Positions 1 to 7,696 of a stretch of 55,686 bases of DNA are shown piece by piece. This stretch comes from Chromatiales bacterium. GTDB taxonomy: Bacteria > Pseudomonadota > Gammaproteobacteria > UBA6429 > Thiohalophilaceae. The position numbers were made by a program, and so were the translations under genes. The stretch is taken from contig JALTJZ010000048.1 of assembly GCA_027076325.1 (NCBI GenBank), positions 1-55,686 of the forward strand, given 5' to 3'. Under the pieces are notes generated by a model. That model was not told where the DNA came from. It saw only the letters and a program-made list of their open reading frames with translations, and made no database searches. How positions within the stretch are numbered: position 1 is the first letter of the stretch; each line of letters opens with the position of its first letter.

Positions 1-1472
1 CCGTCAGTAGCGTGGATGCCGCCAAGCTCTACTATGAATCGCTCAATCGCTTGCAGGAAAACAGTGATAATCCACTGAAGATCGCGACCATCTTCTCTTT
101 TGCTGCCAATGAAGAACAGGATGCGGTGGGTGAGATTCTGGATGAAAGTTTTGAGGTCTCTGCTATGAATAGCAGTGCAAAAGAGTTTTTGGGTGCGGCA
201 ATTAATGACTATAACGCGATGTTTAGAACCAATTACGGCGTTGATAGCAATGCGTTTCAAAACTATTACCGTGATCTTGCCAGGCGGGTAATAAATCAGG
301 AAATTGATTTGCTCATTGTGGTGGGGATGTTTTTAACAGGCTTTGATGCTCCTGCACTCAATACATTGTTTGTTGATAAAAACCTGCGTTATCACGGTTT
401 GATGCAGTCCTTTTCACGCACCAATCGAATTTATGATGCCACCAAAACATTCGGAAATATTGTCACCTTTCGTGATTTAGAACAGGCGACGGTCGACGCT
501 ATCACCTTGTTTGGTGATGCAAATACTAAAAACGTCATACTGGAAAAGAGCTATAAGGAATACATGGAAGGCTTTACCGATGTGGTTACAGGTGAGGCCA
601 GGCGTGGTTATATGGAAGTGGTAAAGGAGTTACAGGATCGCTTCCCAAATCCCGAAGAAATTGAAAAAGAATCCGACAAAAAAGCTTTCGTGAAATTATT
701 TGGCGAATACTTGCGTGTTGAGAACGTGCTGCAAAACTATGACGAATTCGCCAGCCTGAAAGCCCTGCAAAATGTTGATCTGGACAATCCGGAAGCAGTT
801 GAGGCGTTTAAAGCCAGGCATTATCTAAACGATGATGACCTGAAAGCATTGCAGGCGATTAAGGTGCTACCTGAGCGCAAGATCCAGGACTACCGTTCCA
901 CCTATAATGACATTCGGGACTGGCTGCGGTGTGAAAAATCAGCCGCGGAACAAGAACAATCCACTATTGATTGGGACGACGTGGTTTTTGAGGTCGACCT
1001 GCTGAAGTCGCAAGAGATTAATCTGGATTACATTCTGGAGCTTATTTTTGAGCACAATAAGAAAACTAAAGATAAGTCAGCTTTGATTGATGAGGTTCGG
1101 CGCGTAATTCGTGCCAGCCTTGGCCACCGTGCCAAAGAAAGCCTGGTTGTTGATTTTATTAATCAAACTGATCTTGACAAGATTGGTGATAAGGCCAGCA
1201 TCATTGATACATTCTTTACCTTTGCTCAAGCAGAACAAAAACGTGAAGCTGAAGAATTGATTAGTGCTGAAAATCTGAATGAAGAAGCTGCTAAACGTTA
1301 TATCACGTCATCGTTAAAACGAGAGTATGCTACTGAAAATGGTACCGAGCTTAATGCAATGCTTCCCAAAATGAGTCCACTTAATCCACAATACTTAACT
1401 AAAAAACAAAGCGTATTCCAAAAAATGGCTATATTTGTTGAGAAGTTTAAAGGCGTTGGTGGAAAGGTCTAA
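1..1472 (+). CDS. hsdR: Type I restriction enzyme R subunit, C-terminal part (5' end outside window)
   Basis: This is the ATP-driven translocase and endonuclease subunit of a type I restriction-modification complex, which acts with HsdM and HsdS. The frame is open through the window edge, so the GTG at 12 is an internal codon and not a start. The retained part holds the end of the SF2 helicase core: a motif V-like stretch ([11 protein letters not shown], about residues 104-114 counted from position 12), then motif VI ([11 protein letters not shown], 132-142). A long helical C-terminal region follows, of the kind that contacts the methyltransferase core. The nuclease domain and first helicase domain must lie upstream, as may hsdM and hsdS. 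The stop at 1470-1472 is clean with no sign of decay. The family call is confident; whether the system is intact cannot be seen. Confidence 0.9.
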   Translation, partial: VSSVDAAKLYYESLNRLQENSDNPLKIATIFSFAANEEQDAVGEILDESFEVSAMNSSAKEFLGAAINDYNAMFRTNYGVDSNAFQNYYRDLARRVINQEIDLLIVVGMFLTGFDAPALNTLFVDKNLRYHGLMQSFSRTNRIYDATKTFGNIVTFRDLEQATVDAITLFGDANTKNVILEKSYKEYMEGFTDVVTGEARRGYMEVVKELQDRFPNPEEIEKESDKKAFVKLFGEYLRVENVLQNYDEFASLKALQNVDLDNPEAVEAFKARHYLNDDDLKALQAIKVLPERKIQDYRSTYNDIRDWLRCEKSAAEQEQSTIDWDDVVFEVDLLKSQEINLDYILELIFEHNKKTKDKSALIDEVRRVIRASLGHRAKESLVVDFINQTDLDKIGDKASIIDTFFTFAQAEQKREAEELISAENLNEEAAKRYITSSLKREYATENGTELNAMLPKMSPLNPQYLTKKQSVFQKMAIFVEKFKGVGGKV

Positions 1473-1534
1473 TCTAATAATAAGTGTCAGAGAACCATAA
1501 ATTGAATAGATTGGTGAGCCTGTAGAAGAAGAAA

Positions 1535-1566
1535 GGCATGAAAGTAAAACTTCCATGCCCTTTATC
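1535..1566 (+). terminator. Possible weak terminator after hsdR
   Basis: GGCATG at 1535-1540 and CATGCC at 1554-1559 form a 6-bp stem with a 13-nt loop, followed by CTTTATCT. The stem is short and the T tract is interrupted, so factor-independent termination here is only plausible. Confidence 0.35.
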
Positions 1567-1647
1567 TATCTAACTACCTAATTATAAAGGATATTGGTTT
1601 AGTAAAATAATTGACGAAACCCTTTACAGGTGTTTTTAACCGGGGCA

Positions 1648-1764
1648 ATGTACTTTTTAGCCTTTTACCCTGAAGTGGGCGAGGAACTTGCTGCTGAATA
1701 TATCACTCGAGTACCCCCCTTTTTTTATTTATTTTGGGGGTTACTAATTTACCTTGCCATATGA
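1648..1764 (+). CDS. Possible 38-residue membrane peptide or gene relic
   Basis: The 325-bp gap between hsdR and the aminotransferase holds one short open frame: ATG at 1648 to TGA at 1762-1764, extendable to a GTG at 1630. The peptide has an acidic middle (YPEVGEELAAEY) and a hydrophobic end (PPFFYLFWGLLIYLAI) that could span a membrane. No convincing ribosome binding site precedes the ATG. A C-run and G-run pair (about 1713-1745) forms a hairpin inside the frame. I do not recognise it. It could be a relic of a larger membrane protein or chance. The rest of the gap shows only the weak stem at 1535 and a poor promoter match just before the next gene (TTGCCA at 1754, TACATT at 1776). Confidence 0.2.
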   Translation: MYFLAFYPEVGEELAAEYITRVPPFFYLFWGLLIYLAI

Positions 1765-1809
1765 GTGGTATTTAGTACATTGTAGTGACAGTACTTTATG
1801 GGAGCCGAA

Positions 1810-2970
1810 ATGGCCGCTATTTCAAAACGTGCACAGGCAATACAACCGTTTCATGTAATGAAGTTACTGGCGCGGGCAAAGGCACTTGAGGCTAAGGGTA
1901 AACATATTATTCACCTGGAAGTAGGTGAGCCGGATTTTAATACCCCACAACCTGTTCTGGATGCTGGCATTGCTGCCATTAAAGATGTGCGCATGCATTA
2001 CACACCGCCAATGGGGTTGGTCGCTTTACGTGAAGCGATTGCACAGTTTTATCGGGACAGGTTTCAGGTAACGATTTCCTCTGAGCGAATTATCGTCACC
2101 CCTGGGGCATCCGGGGCTTTGTTACTCGCGCTTGCCGCTATTATTGAGCCGGGGCAATCGGTGTTAATGGCCGATCCGGGTTACCCGTGTAATCGCAATT
2201 TTGTGTCTTTATTAGAAGGAAGGAACCAGCTAATAAAGGTGGATGCGACTACACAGTTCCAGTTAAATAAAGCGTTAGTTGAACAACACTGGGATAATAA
2301 TACGACAGCACTATTGTTAGCCTCTCCCTCCAATCCGACCGGCACTAACATTTCGGAAAAGTCACTGGCTGATATTATACAGTTTGCAGAACAAAAGCAG
2401 ATGGCTGTATTAGTAGATGAAATTTATCAGGGGCTGGTGTACGACTCAGCCGCGACCACCGCATTATCGCTTTCTAATGATATTTTTATTATCAATAGTT
2501 TTTCAAAATATTTTTCAATGACAGGCTGGCGAATTGGCTGGTTGGTGGTGCCTGAGGCTTTTATTTCTGTTGCTGATAATCTGGCACAAAATATATTTCT
2601 TGCTGCACCCACAGCGGCACAATATGCGGCGTTGGCCGCATTTAAACCCGATACCATTAAAATACTCGAACAACGCCGGAATGAATTTAAATTGCGACGT
2701 GATTATTTACTGGAAGCCTTACCCAAACTCGGTTTTAAAATACCGGTTAAACCGGATGGCGCTTTTTATATTTACGCAAACTGCGAAAATTTAACGGATA
2801 ACAGTTTTGAATTTGCAGAACAATGTCTAGAGCAGGTAGGTGTGGCTATTACACCGGGGATTGATTTTGGAAATAACAGCGCTGAAAAATATATTCGTTT
2901 TGCCTATACAACCTCGTTAAACAATTTAAAAGAAGCCGTTACCCGGCTAGAACGGTTTATTGCAACTTAA
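1810..2970 (+). CDS. Class I/II PLP-dependent aminotransferase
   Basis: A fold-type I aminotransferase of the aspartate aminotransferase superfamily, cytosolic, moving an amino group between an amino acid and a 2-oxo acid; the substrate cannot be read from sequence. Family marks, in order: GEPDF (near residue 39), SPSNPTG (172-178), DEIY (204-207), the PLP lysine in NSFSKYFSMTGWR (Lys 233), with the Arg that binds PLP phosphate shortly after. An in-frame ATG at 1798 adds four residues. I prefer 1810 because GGAG (1801-1804) lies 5 nt ahead of it and nothing similar precedes 1798. Kef-type antiporter follows after 23 nt, possibly co-transcribed. AlaC-like alanine or aspartate activity is possible but unproven. 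Confidence 0.85.
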   Translation: MAAISKRAQAIQPFHVMKLLARAKALEAKGKHIIHLEVGEPDFNTPQPVLDAGIAAIKDVRMHYTPPMGLVALREAIAQFYRDRFQVTISSERIIVTPGASGALLLALAAIIEPGQSVLMADPGYPCNRNFVSLLEGRNQLIKVDATTQFQLNKALVEQHWDNNTTALLLASPSNPTGTNISEKSLADIIQFAEQKQMAVLVDEIYQGLVYDSAATTALSLSNDIFIINSFSKYFSMTGWRIGWLVVPEAFISVADNLAQNIFLAAPTAAQYAALAAFKPDTIKILEQRRNEFKLRRDYLLEALPKLGFKIPVKPDGAFYIYANCENLTDNSFEFAEQCLEQVGVAITPGIDFGNNSAEKYIRFAYTTSLNNLKEAVTRLERFIAT

Positions 2971-2993
2971 CACTTATAAAGGTGGCTTGAATC

Positions 2994-4658
2994 ATGACGT
3001 CAGTTTTTGGTGATGTTTTTACGGAAATGGCGGTGCTTCTGTTATTGGCGGCCATTATTGGTGCAATTGGTGTACGGCTGCGCCAGCCACTTATTGTTGC
3101 TTTTATTGCGGTGGGTATTCTGGTGGGGCCGTCTGTGCTGGGTTGGGTATCGGCCAATGATCAGGTTGATTTACTGGCTCAAATGGGGATCGCGTTGCTG
3201 CTGTTTGTGGTGGGGCTCAAGCTGGATTTGCATATTATCCGCAGTATGGGGCCGGTTGCTTTGGCCACCGGGCTGGGGCAGGTTATTTTTACTTCTGTCG
3301 TCGGTTTTTTTATTGCCTTTGGGTTGGGAATGTCACCGGTTACTGCGCTCTATGTGGCGGTCGCGCTCACTTTTTCCAGCACCATTATTATCGTTAAATT
3401 GCTGTCAGACAAACGTGAGGTGGACGCACTGCACGGACGCATTGCTATCGGCTTGCTGATTGTTCAGGACATTGTTGTGGTGCTGGTGATGATTGGCCTG
3501 ACCGCACTGGGTGAAGCCGAGGGTGTTTCTGAGCTGGGTTGGGAGGCTATCGCTGTTTTGCTCAAGGGGGGGCTGTTCATTGTTACCATTGGGCTATTAA
3601 TGCGTTATGTGTTGACACCCTTGTTACACCAACTGGCGCGTTCGCAGGAGTTACTGGTGCTGTTCTCTATCGCCTGGGCCATTGCGTTGGGAGCAACCGG
3701 CGTGTATATGGGGTTCAGTAAAGAGGTGGGTGCCTTTCTTGCCGGGGTGTCGTTAGCCTCAACGCCTTATCGTGAAACAATTGGTGCACGGTTGGTCAGT
3801 TTGCGGGATTTTTTACTGCTGTTCTTTTTTATTGATTTAGGTGCCGGGCTGGAACTGGCAACGCTGGGTGCGCAGGTCATGCCAGCTATTATCCTTTCGC
3901 TGTTTGTCCTTATTGGCAACCCATTAATCGTTATGGTTATTCTGCGCGGAATGGGTTATCGCAAACGTACCGGGTTCTTAACCGGCCTGACCGTTGCCCA
4001 AATTAGTGAGTTCTCGCTTATTCTGGGTGCGCTGGGGCTGAGTCTGGGGCATATCGATGCTGATACTATGGGTCTGATTACTTTAGTGGGCTTGATCACT
4101 ATTAGTGCATCCACTTATATGATTCTCTACTCTCATACTCTTTACGACAAGTTATCGCCCTGGTTAGGCATATTCGAGCGTAAACAGACTCATCGGGAAG
4201 AGGCGCTGGATTTGCTGGCCGATGGCAATACGGTTGATGTTATCCTGTTTGGGTTGGGGCGGTTCGGTTCAGGCATTGCAAGCGAGTTACAGCAACGTGG
4301 CCTGCGGGTGCTTTGCGTGGATTTTGATCCTGATCTGATGCGGCGCCACGACGGCAATGGCTATTCAGTGCACTACGGCGACGCCGAAGATCCGGAGTTT
4401 ATCGCTACTCTGTCACTCAAACAGGTGGCCTGGGTGGTAAGCAGTGTACGAGATGTGTCCGTTAATCTCAGCTTGTTACATAGCCTGCGGGATCATAATT
4501 TCAGTGGGCAGGTAGCGATTACAGCACACTCACTTCCACATGCAAAAAAGCTAAAAGAAGCGGGTGCCGATCATGTGATGATGCCTTATTCCGATGCGGC
4601 CAAAGAGGTTGTCAACAAACTCTTTGGGGAAGAAAATAAAAAAGAACAGGGCGAGTAG
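2994..4658 (+). CDS. Kef-type (CPA2) cation:proton antiporter with RCK/TrkA-N domain
   Basis: An inner-membrane monovalent cation/proton antiporter of the CPA2 family, related to KefB/KefC/YbaL. About the first 385 of 554 residues are hydrophobic, in roughly 12 segments, and include the polar TFSSTIIIVKLL and VGAFLAGVSLA stretches typical of the exchanger core. A cytoplasmic Rossmann-type TrkA-N domain starts near residue 412, with the nucleotide-binding glycines in LFGLGRFGSG and an acidic residue at the end of the next strand (CVDFD). That domain usually gates flux in response to nucleotide or redox ligands. No KefF/KefG-like ancillary gene lies beside it. K+ versus Na+ specificity is not decidable. 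The MITE-like palindrome begins about 40 bp after the stop. Confidence 0.88.
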   Translation: MTSVFGDVFTEMAVLLLLAAIIGAIGVRLRQPLIVAFIAVGILVGPSVLGWVSANDQVDLLAQMGIALLLFVVGLKLDLHIIRSMGPVALATGLGQVIFTSVVGFFIAFGLGMSPVTALYVAVALTFSSTIIIVKLLSDKREVDALHGRIAIGLLIVQDIVVVLVMIGLTALGEAEGVSELGWEAIAVLLKGGLFIVTIGLLMRYVLTPLLHQLARSQELLVLFSIAWAIALGATGVYMGFSKEVGAFLAGVSLASTPYRETIGARLVSLRDFLLLFFFIDLGAGLELATLGAQVMPAIILSLFVLIGNPLIVMVILRGMGYRKRTGFLTGLTVAQISEFSLILGALGLSLGHIDADTMGLITLVGLITISASTYMILYSHTLYDKLSPWLGIFERKQTHREEALDLLADGNTVDVILFGLGRFGSGIASELQQRGLRVLCVDFDPDLMRRHDGNGYSVHYGDAEDPEFIATLSLKQVAWVVSSVRDVSVNLSLLHSLRDHNFSGQVAITAHSLPHAKKLKEAGADHVMMPYSDAAKEVVNKLFGEENKKEQGE

Positions 4659-4700
4659 CAGGGTAGTGGGATAAAGCGCAACATAATCCGGAAAACTTTA

Positions 4701-4858
4701 GGGGTTGTTGATCTTTCAGGTGTTAGGCTGATTTTGAGAAAATTTTAACTCTGACAAGGCATTTTTTACGTATCAATGCACGCCATTGGTAGTAAAAAAT
4801 AACGCAGGCAGGGTTAAAATTAGCCAAAAGCAGGTAATAGATGAAAGATCAACAGCCC
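4701..4858. mobile_element. MITE-like palindromic element with TA flanks
   Basis: A 158-bp stretch whose two halves are imperfect inverted copies. The outer arms (4700-4718 and 4841-4859) match at 18 of 19 positions, beginning GGGGTTGTTGATCTTTCA on the left. Inner blocks also pair: AATTTTAACTCTG on the left with the complement of CAGGGTTAAAATT on the right, and ATTTTTTAC with GTAAAAAAT. Both ends are flanked by TA, the duplication expected of Tc1/mariner/IS630-type insertion. There is no open frame. It lies between the convergent antiporter and cysZ genes, ending 8 bp from the cysZ stop, so when transcribed it could also act as a bidirectional terminator. Confidence 0.6.
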
Positions 4859-4866
4859 CTAATTAC

Positions 4867-5664
4867 TCAGCGCACAATAAGCGGATCAGACTTGTTTTTA
4901 TCCGCCAGGTCGTCATCCTTATTTAAAGCCTTCACCGCCATAATGGTTGCACCGGCAACCGAAACGGGCATCACCAGAAAATTTAAAATGGGAATCATGG
5001 TGGCTAACGTAGCTGAGCCACCAAATCCGAGCGACAGCATTTTATGCTCTGATAAGGTGTAGCGTATTTTTGAAAAAGTATAGCCACGATTGCCAAGTGG
5101 ATAGTCAGTGTATTGCAGCGCTAACATCCAAGCACTGAATACGGCCCATAGAACAGGGTTGATGACATTAATCACCGGTACAAATGAAATGATCAATAAA
5201 GGAATCGCCCAGATCAGAAAATAGATCAATTTTTTAATTTCACTACCAATCGACTCAATGGTGATTTTAACAAGGCTGGTGCGGGGATCAATGGGCTGCA
5301 CACCGGTGAGTTTATATTCAACCGCTGCTGCGAGATAAGTGTTAAAAGGTGCACCAATGATATTGGCGATAATAGTAAAGCCAAAGAAAATAATAATCAG
5401 CACAACGGCTGCAAATACTACCCATAATAAACCAATAAACCATTCAAATATGGCATTAAAAAAATCGGGCAGCCAGCCAGGCATGTCGGGTGTTAGCCAG
5501 TTGATAAGCATTTCAAATTGAGTCGCAAGTAAATAAATAGCACCAGCAAATAAAATAATATTAATCAGTAAGGGCACCACAACGTATTTTTTTACTTCAG
5601 CAGAAAAAATCATCGGTATTCCCTGAAAGAAGAACTTGATACCTGAAAGAGGGTTACTAGGCAT
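4867..5664 (-). CDS. cysZ: CysZ/EI24-family membrane protein (sulfate uptake)
   Basis: A 265-residue integral inner-membrane protein of the EI24/CysZ family, which imports sulfate for cysteine synthesis in enteric bacteria. Four strongly hydrophobic regions are visible, near residues 28-48, 75-105, 140-175 and 210-240. The start LSGIKFFFQGIPMIFS and the middle stretch NIIGAPFNTYLAAAVE are family features. The start has an AAGGAA ribosome binding site in the gap upstream. It is last in a minus-strand run queF, FGGY kinase, cysZ, with only 15 nt to the kinase. No other sulfate assimilation gene is nearby, so the sulfate role rests on family membership. Confidence 0.85.
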   Translation of the reverse strand: MPSNPLSGIKFFFQGIPMIFSAEVKKYVVVPLLINIILFAGAIYLLATQFEMLINWLTPDMPGWLPDFFNAIFEWFIGLLWVVFAAVVLIIIFFGFTIIANIIGAPFNTYLAAAVEYKLTGVQPIDPRTSLVKITIESIGSEIKKLIYFLIWAIPLLIISFVPVINVINPVLWAVFSAWMLALQYTDYPLGNRGYTFSKIRYTLSEHKMLSLGFGGSATLATMIPILNFLVMPVSVAGATIMAVKALNKDDDLADKNKSDPLIVR

Positions 5665-5679
5665 AGCTGAATTCCTTAA

Positions 5680-6996
5680 CTATTTTATGTTGTTATCATA
5701 CCCCTGTTTAGCAAGCAGTGCAGTACCAAAGGCTGCGTGGTTATTTAAGCTGTTTTGCATAGGGATATTTAAACGTTGTTGGCGGATAGCTGTCCATACT
5801 TTGTTAACGGTTCCACCGCCAACGCTAAACAACCGCGTTGCTGCGGGGGCACCACATTGCTGTAATTTTTGGTAACCGCGTTGTTCAATTTTACTGATGC
5901 CTTCGAGCATGGCCTGAAAAAAAACAACATCGTTGTCCGGGCGGGGGGTCAGGCAGGGTGCTTGCTGCGGGTTGTTATTCGGGAAGCGTTCGCCTGTTTG
6001 TAATAAAGGGTAATAGTTTAGCCCGGTCTGTTTGTCTGGATTAAGCTGCGGTTCAAGGTCGGCCATTTGTGCGTCGCTAAAATAATGCCGTAAAACAGCA
6101 CCACCGGAATTGGACGCACCGCCTACCAGCCAGTACTTACCAAAGGGTTGGCTATAGATACCTTCTGCACTTGAAAATACCGGCGTGTCTGAAATAATTT
6201 TTAAGACTAAAGTGCTGCCCAGCGAGGTAACCGCATCACCTATCTGGTTGGCACCGGTTGCAAGCAAGGCTGCGGTGCTGTCGGTGGTGCCGCTAACAAA
6301 TTGTACTTGCTCGTTAAAGCCAAATTGCTGGATGACCTTTTTATCCAACAGGTAAAGAGGTGTACCCGCGGCGCTCACTTGTGGGAGCTGGGTTTTTTGT
6401 ATGCCGAGTTTTAATAGCCAGTCCGGCCATTGTTTACGGATTGGGTCGTAACCGGTTTTGAGTGCGTTGTTACTGTCGGTTTGGTGAAACCGTTGGGTGA
6501 GTTGTCCGCTTAACCAGTCGGCCTGGTGGGCAAGGTAAACCGGTTCGGCTTGCGGGTGTTGCGCCAGTAACCAGAGCATTTTTGCCAAACCGGAGGTGGC
6601 TGTGCAGGTGGGTGAGTCGTCAGGCGCAAAGGCTTTGATTTGTTCAACAAATTGAATTGCACGCTGGTCGTTATACATTAAAGCGGTTGTGAGTGGCTGC
6701 CCCTGTCGGTTAATCAGCAGCACCGTTCCTGAGGTGGCATCAAGTGACACACTGGCGATACGCTTAAAGTCGAATTGTTTTGCTAGGTGGCTTAAAACGG
6801 TTTGCAGGGTTTGCGACCAGATAGCCGGTTGCTGTTCAAAATAACGGGGCTGAGGTTGCCTGGGGGCGGACATGGCTTGCATGCTGGAAGCCAAAACATG
6901 GCAACCCCTGTCAATAACCATTGCACGGATACCGGAGGTGCCGACATCAATGCCTAAAAAAGCCGTTGAATCTTCTTGCTCTGTCGTATTTAGCAT
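5680..6996 (-). CDS. FGGY-family carbohydrate kinase (D-ribulokinase/xylulokinase-like)
   Basis: An ATP-dependent sugar kinase of the ASKHA fold, 438 residues. The phosphate 1 loop is LGIDVGTSGIRAMV (about 14-27), a second motif is SLDATSG (84-90), the catalytic Asp lies in SGTTDST (Asp 239), and the C-terminal adenosine motif is SVGGGTVNKVW. It is shorter than classical xylulokinases (about 480-500 residues), closer to the compact D-ribulose/xylulose kinases known in cyanobacteria and plants. The substrate is therefore probably a ketopentose, though this is inference. It sits between queF (25-nt gap) and cysZ (15-nt gap) on the same strand with no sugar transporter or isomerase nearby, so context gives no pathway. 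Confidence 0.82.
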   Translation of the reverse strand: MLNTTEQEDSTAFLGIDVGTSGIRAMVIDRGCHVLASSMQAMSAPRQPQPRYFEQQPAIWSQTLQTVLSHLAKQFDFKRIASVSLDATSGTVLLINRQGQPLTTALMYNDQRAIQFVEQIKAFAPDDSPTCTATSGLAKMLWLLAQHPQAEPVYLAHQADWLSGQLTQRFHQTDSNNALKTGYDPIRKQWPDWLLKLGIQKTQLPQVSAAGTPLYLLDKKVIQQFGFNEQVQFVSGTTDSTAALLATGANQIGDAVTSLGSTLVLKIISDTPVFSSAEGIYSQPFGKYWLVGGASNSGGAVLRHYFSDAQMADLEPQLNPDKQTGLNYYPLLQTGERFPNNNPQQAPCLTPRPDNDVVFFQAMLEGISKIEQRGYQKLQQCGAPAATRLFSVGGGTVNKVWTAIRQQRLNIPMQNSLNNHAAFGTALLAKQGYDNNIK

Positions 6997-7021
6997 GACT
7001 CAAGGCGATGGTTTTGCCTGC

Positions 7022-7411
7022 CTACGGGAGATGAACCGCTGGTTTGCTTTCCCAGCCTGGCTGTTGGTGTTCGACAACCACGTTGGTGTAAATCCCGCCC
7101 CGGACATTAAATTTAGCCGTCAGGCGCATAAAGCGGGGGCCACAGGCACGCACCAGATCGTCCAGAATTTCGTTGGTGACCGCTTCATGAAAAGCCCCTT
7201 CTTCACGAAATGCCCAAACATAGAGCTTTAAAGATTTAAGCTCAATACAGTAGCGGTCGGGCACATACTCAATATGCAGGGTTGCAAAGTCGGGCTGGCC
7301 GGTTTTAGGACACAGGCAGGTAAATTCGGGTATATCAATGCGGATGGTGTAGTCACGTTCATGCATCGGGTTGTCGAAGGTTTCGAGATTTTTAGTGGCC
7401 TGGGTCGTCAT
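7022..7411 (-). CDS. queF: NADPH-dependent 7-cyano-7-deazaguanine reductase (QueF, short type)
   Basis: Reduces the nitrile preQ0 to the amine preQ1 in queuosine synthesis for tRNA wobble position 34. This is the short, single-module form (129 residues from the chosen start), not the long fused E. coli form. The catalytic Cys is in [11 protein letters not shown] (Cys 34 from the chosen start), with the proton-donor Asp in the same motif (Asp 41). The substrate-specificity motif ELKSLKLY follows. An upstream ATG at 7477 would add a Cys/Arg/Gln-rich leader unlike the family, so I chose [10 protein letters not shown] at 7411. It heads the queF, kinase, cysZ run and diverges from smc. Confidence 0.92.
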   Translation of the reverse strand: MTTQATKNLETFDNPMHERDYTIRIDIPEFTCLCPKTGQPDFATLHIEYVPDRYCIELKSLKLYVWAFREEGAFHEAVTNEILDDLVRACGPRFMRLTAKFNVRGGIYTNVVVEHQQPGWESKPAVHLP

Positions 7412-7696
7412 TCGGGTCGCTTTTCTACTTTGCTGGCATTGAGCGCGAAGTTTACGGCTGCAAGCGGGTAACATCAAGTGCCTGTTTTGAGTTTTTTGTG
7501 CAGGGTGACAACAAGAACCGTTTTTGCTGCATTATTGCCCAGGGAGCCAACAATCAGTTACTTATCTGTGCCTTTTCAAGTAAGAGTCAGCATGGTTTTG
7601 CTTTGCCGGAAAAGCGAATAATTTTTTTTGCGATTTATTTAAAAAATGTGCTCTGTCAATCTTGTGTCTTTGCCCTGTGATCGGTATCGTCTGCGC

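Noticed and set aside
1-1472. A GTG-started gene at position 12
   Set aside because: The frame is open to the window edge and the protein begins in the middle of the helicase domain, so it is a cut gene and not a short one.
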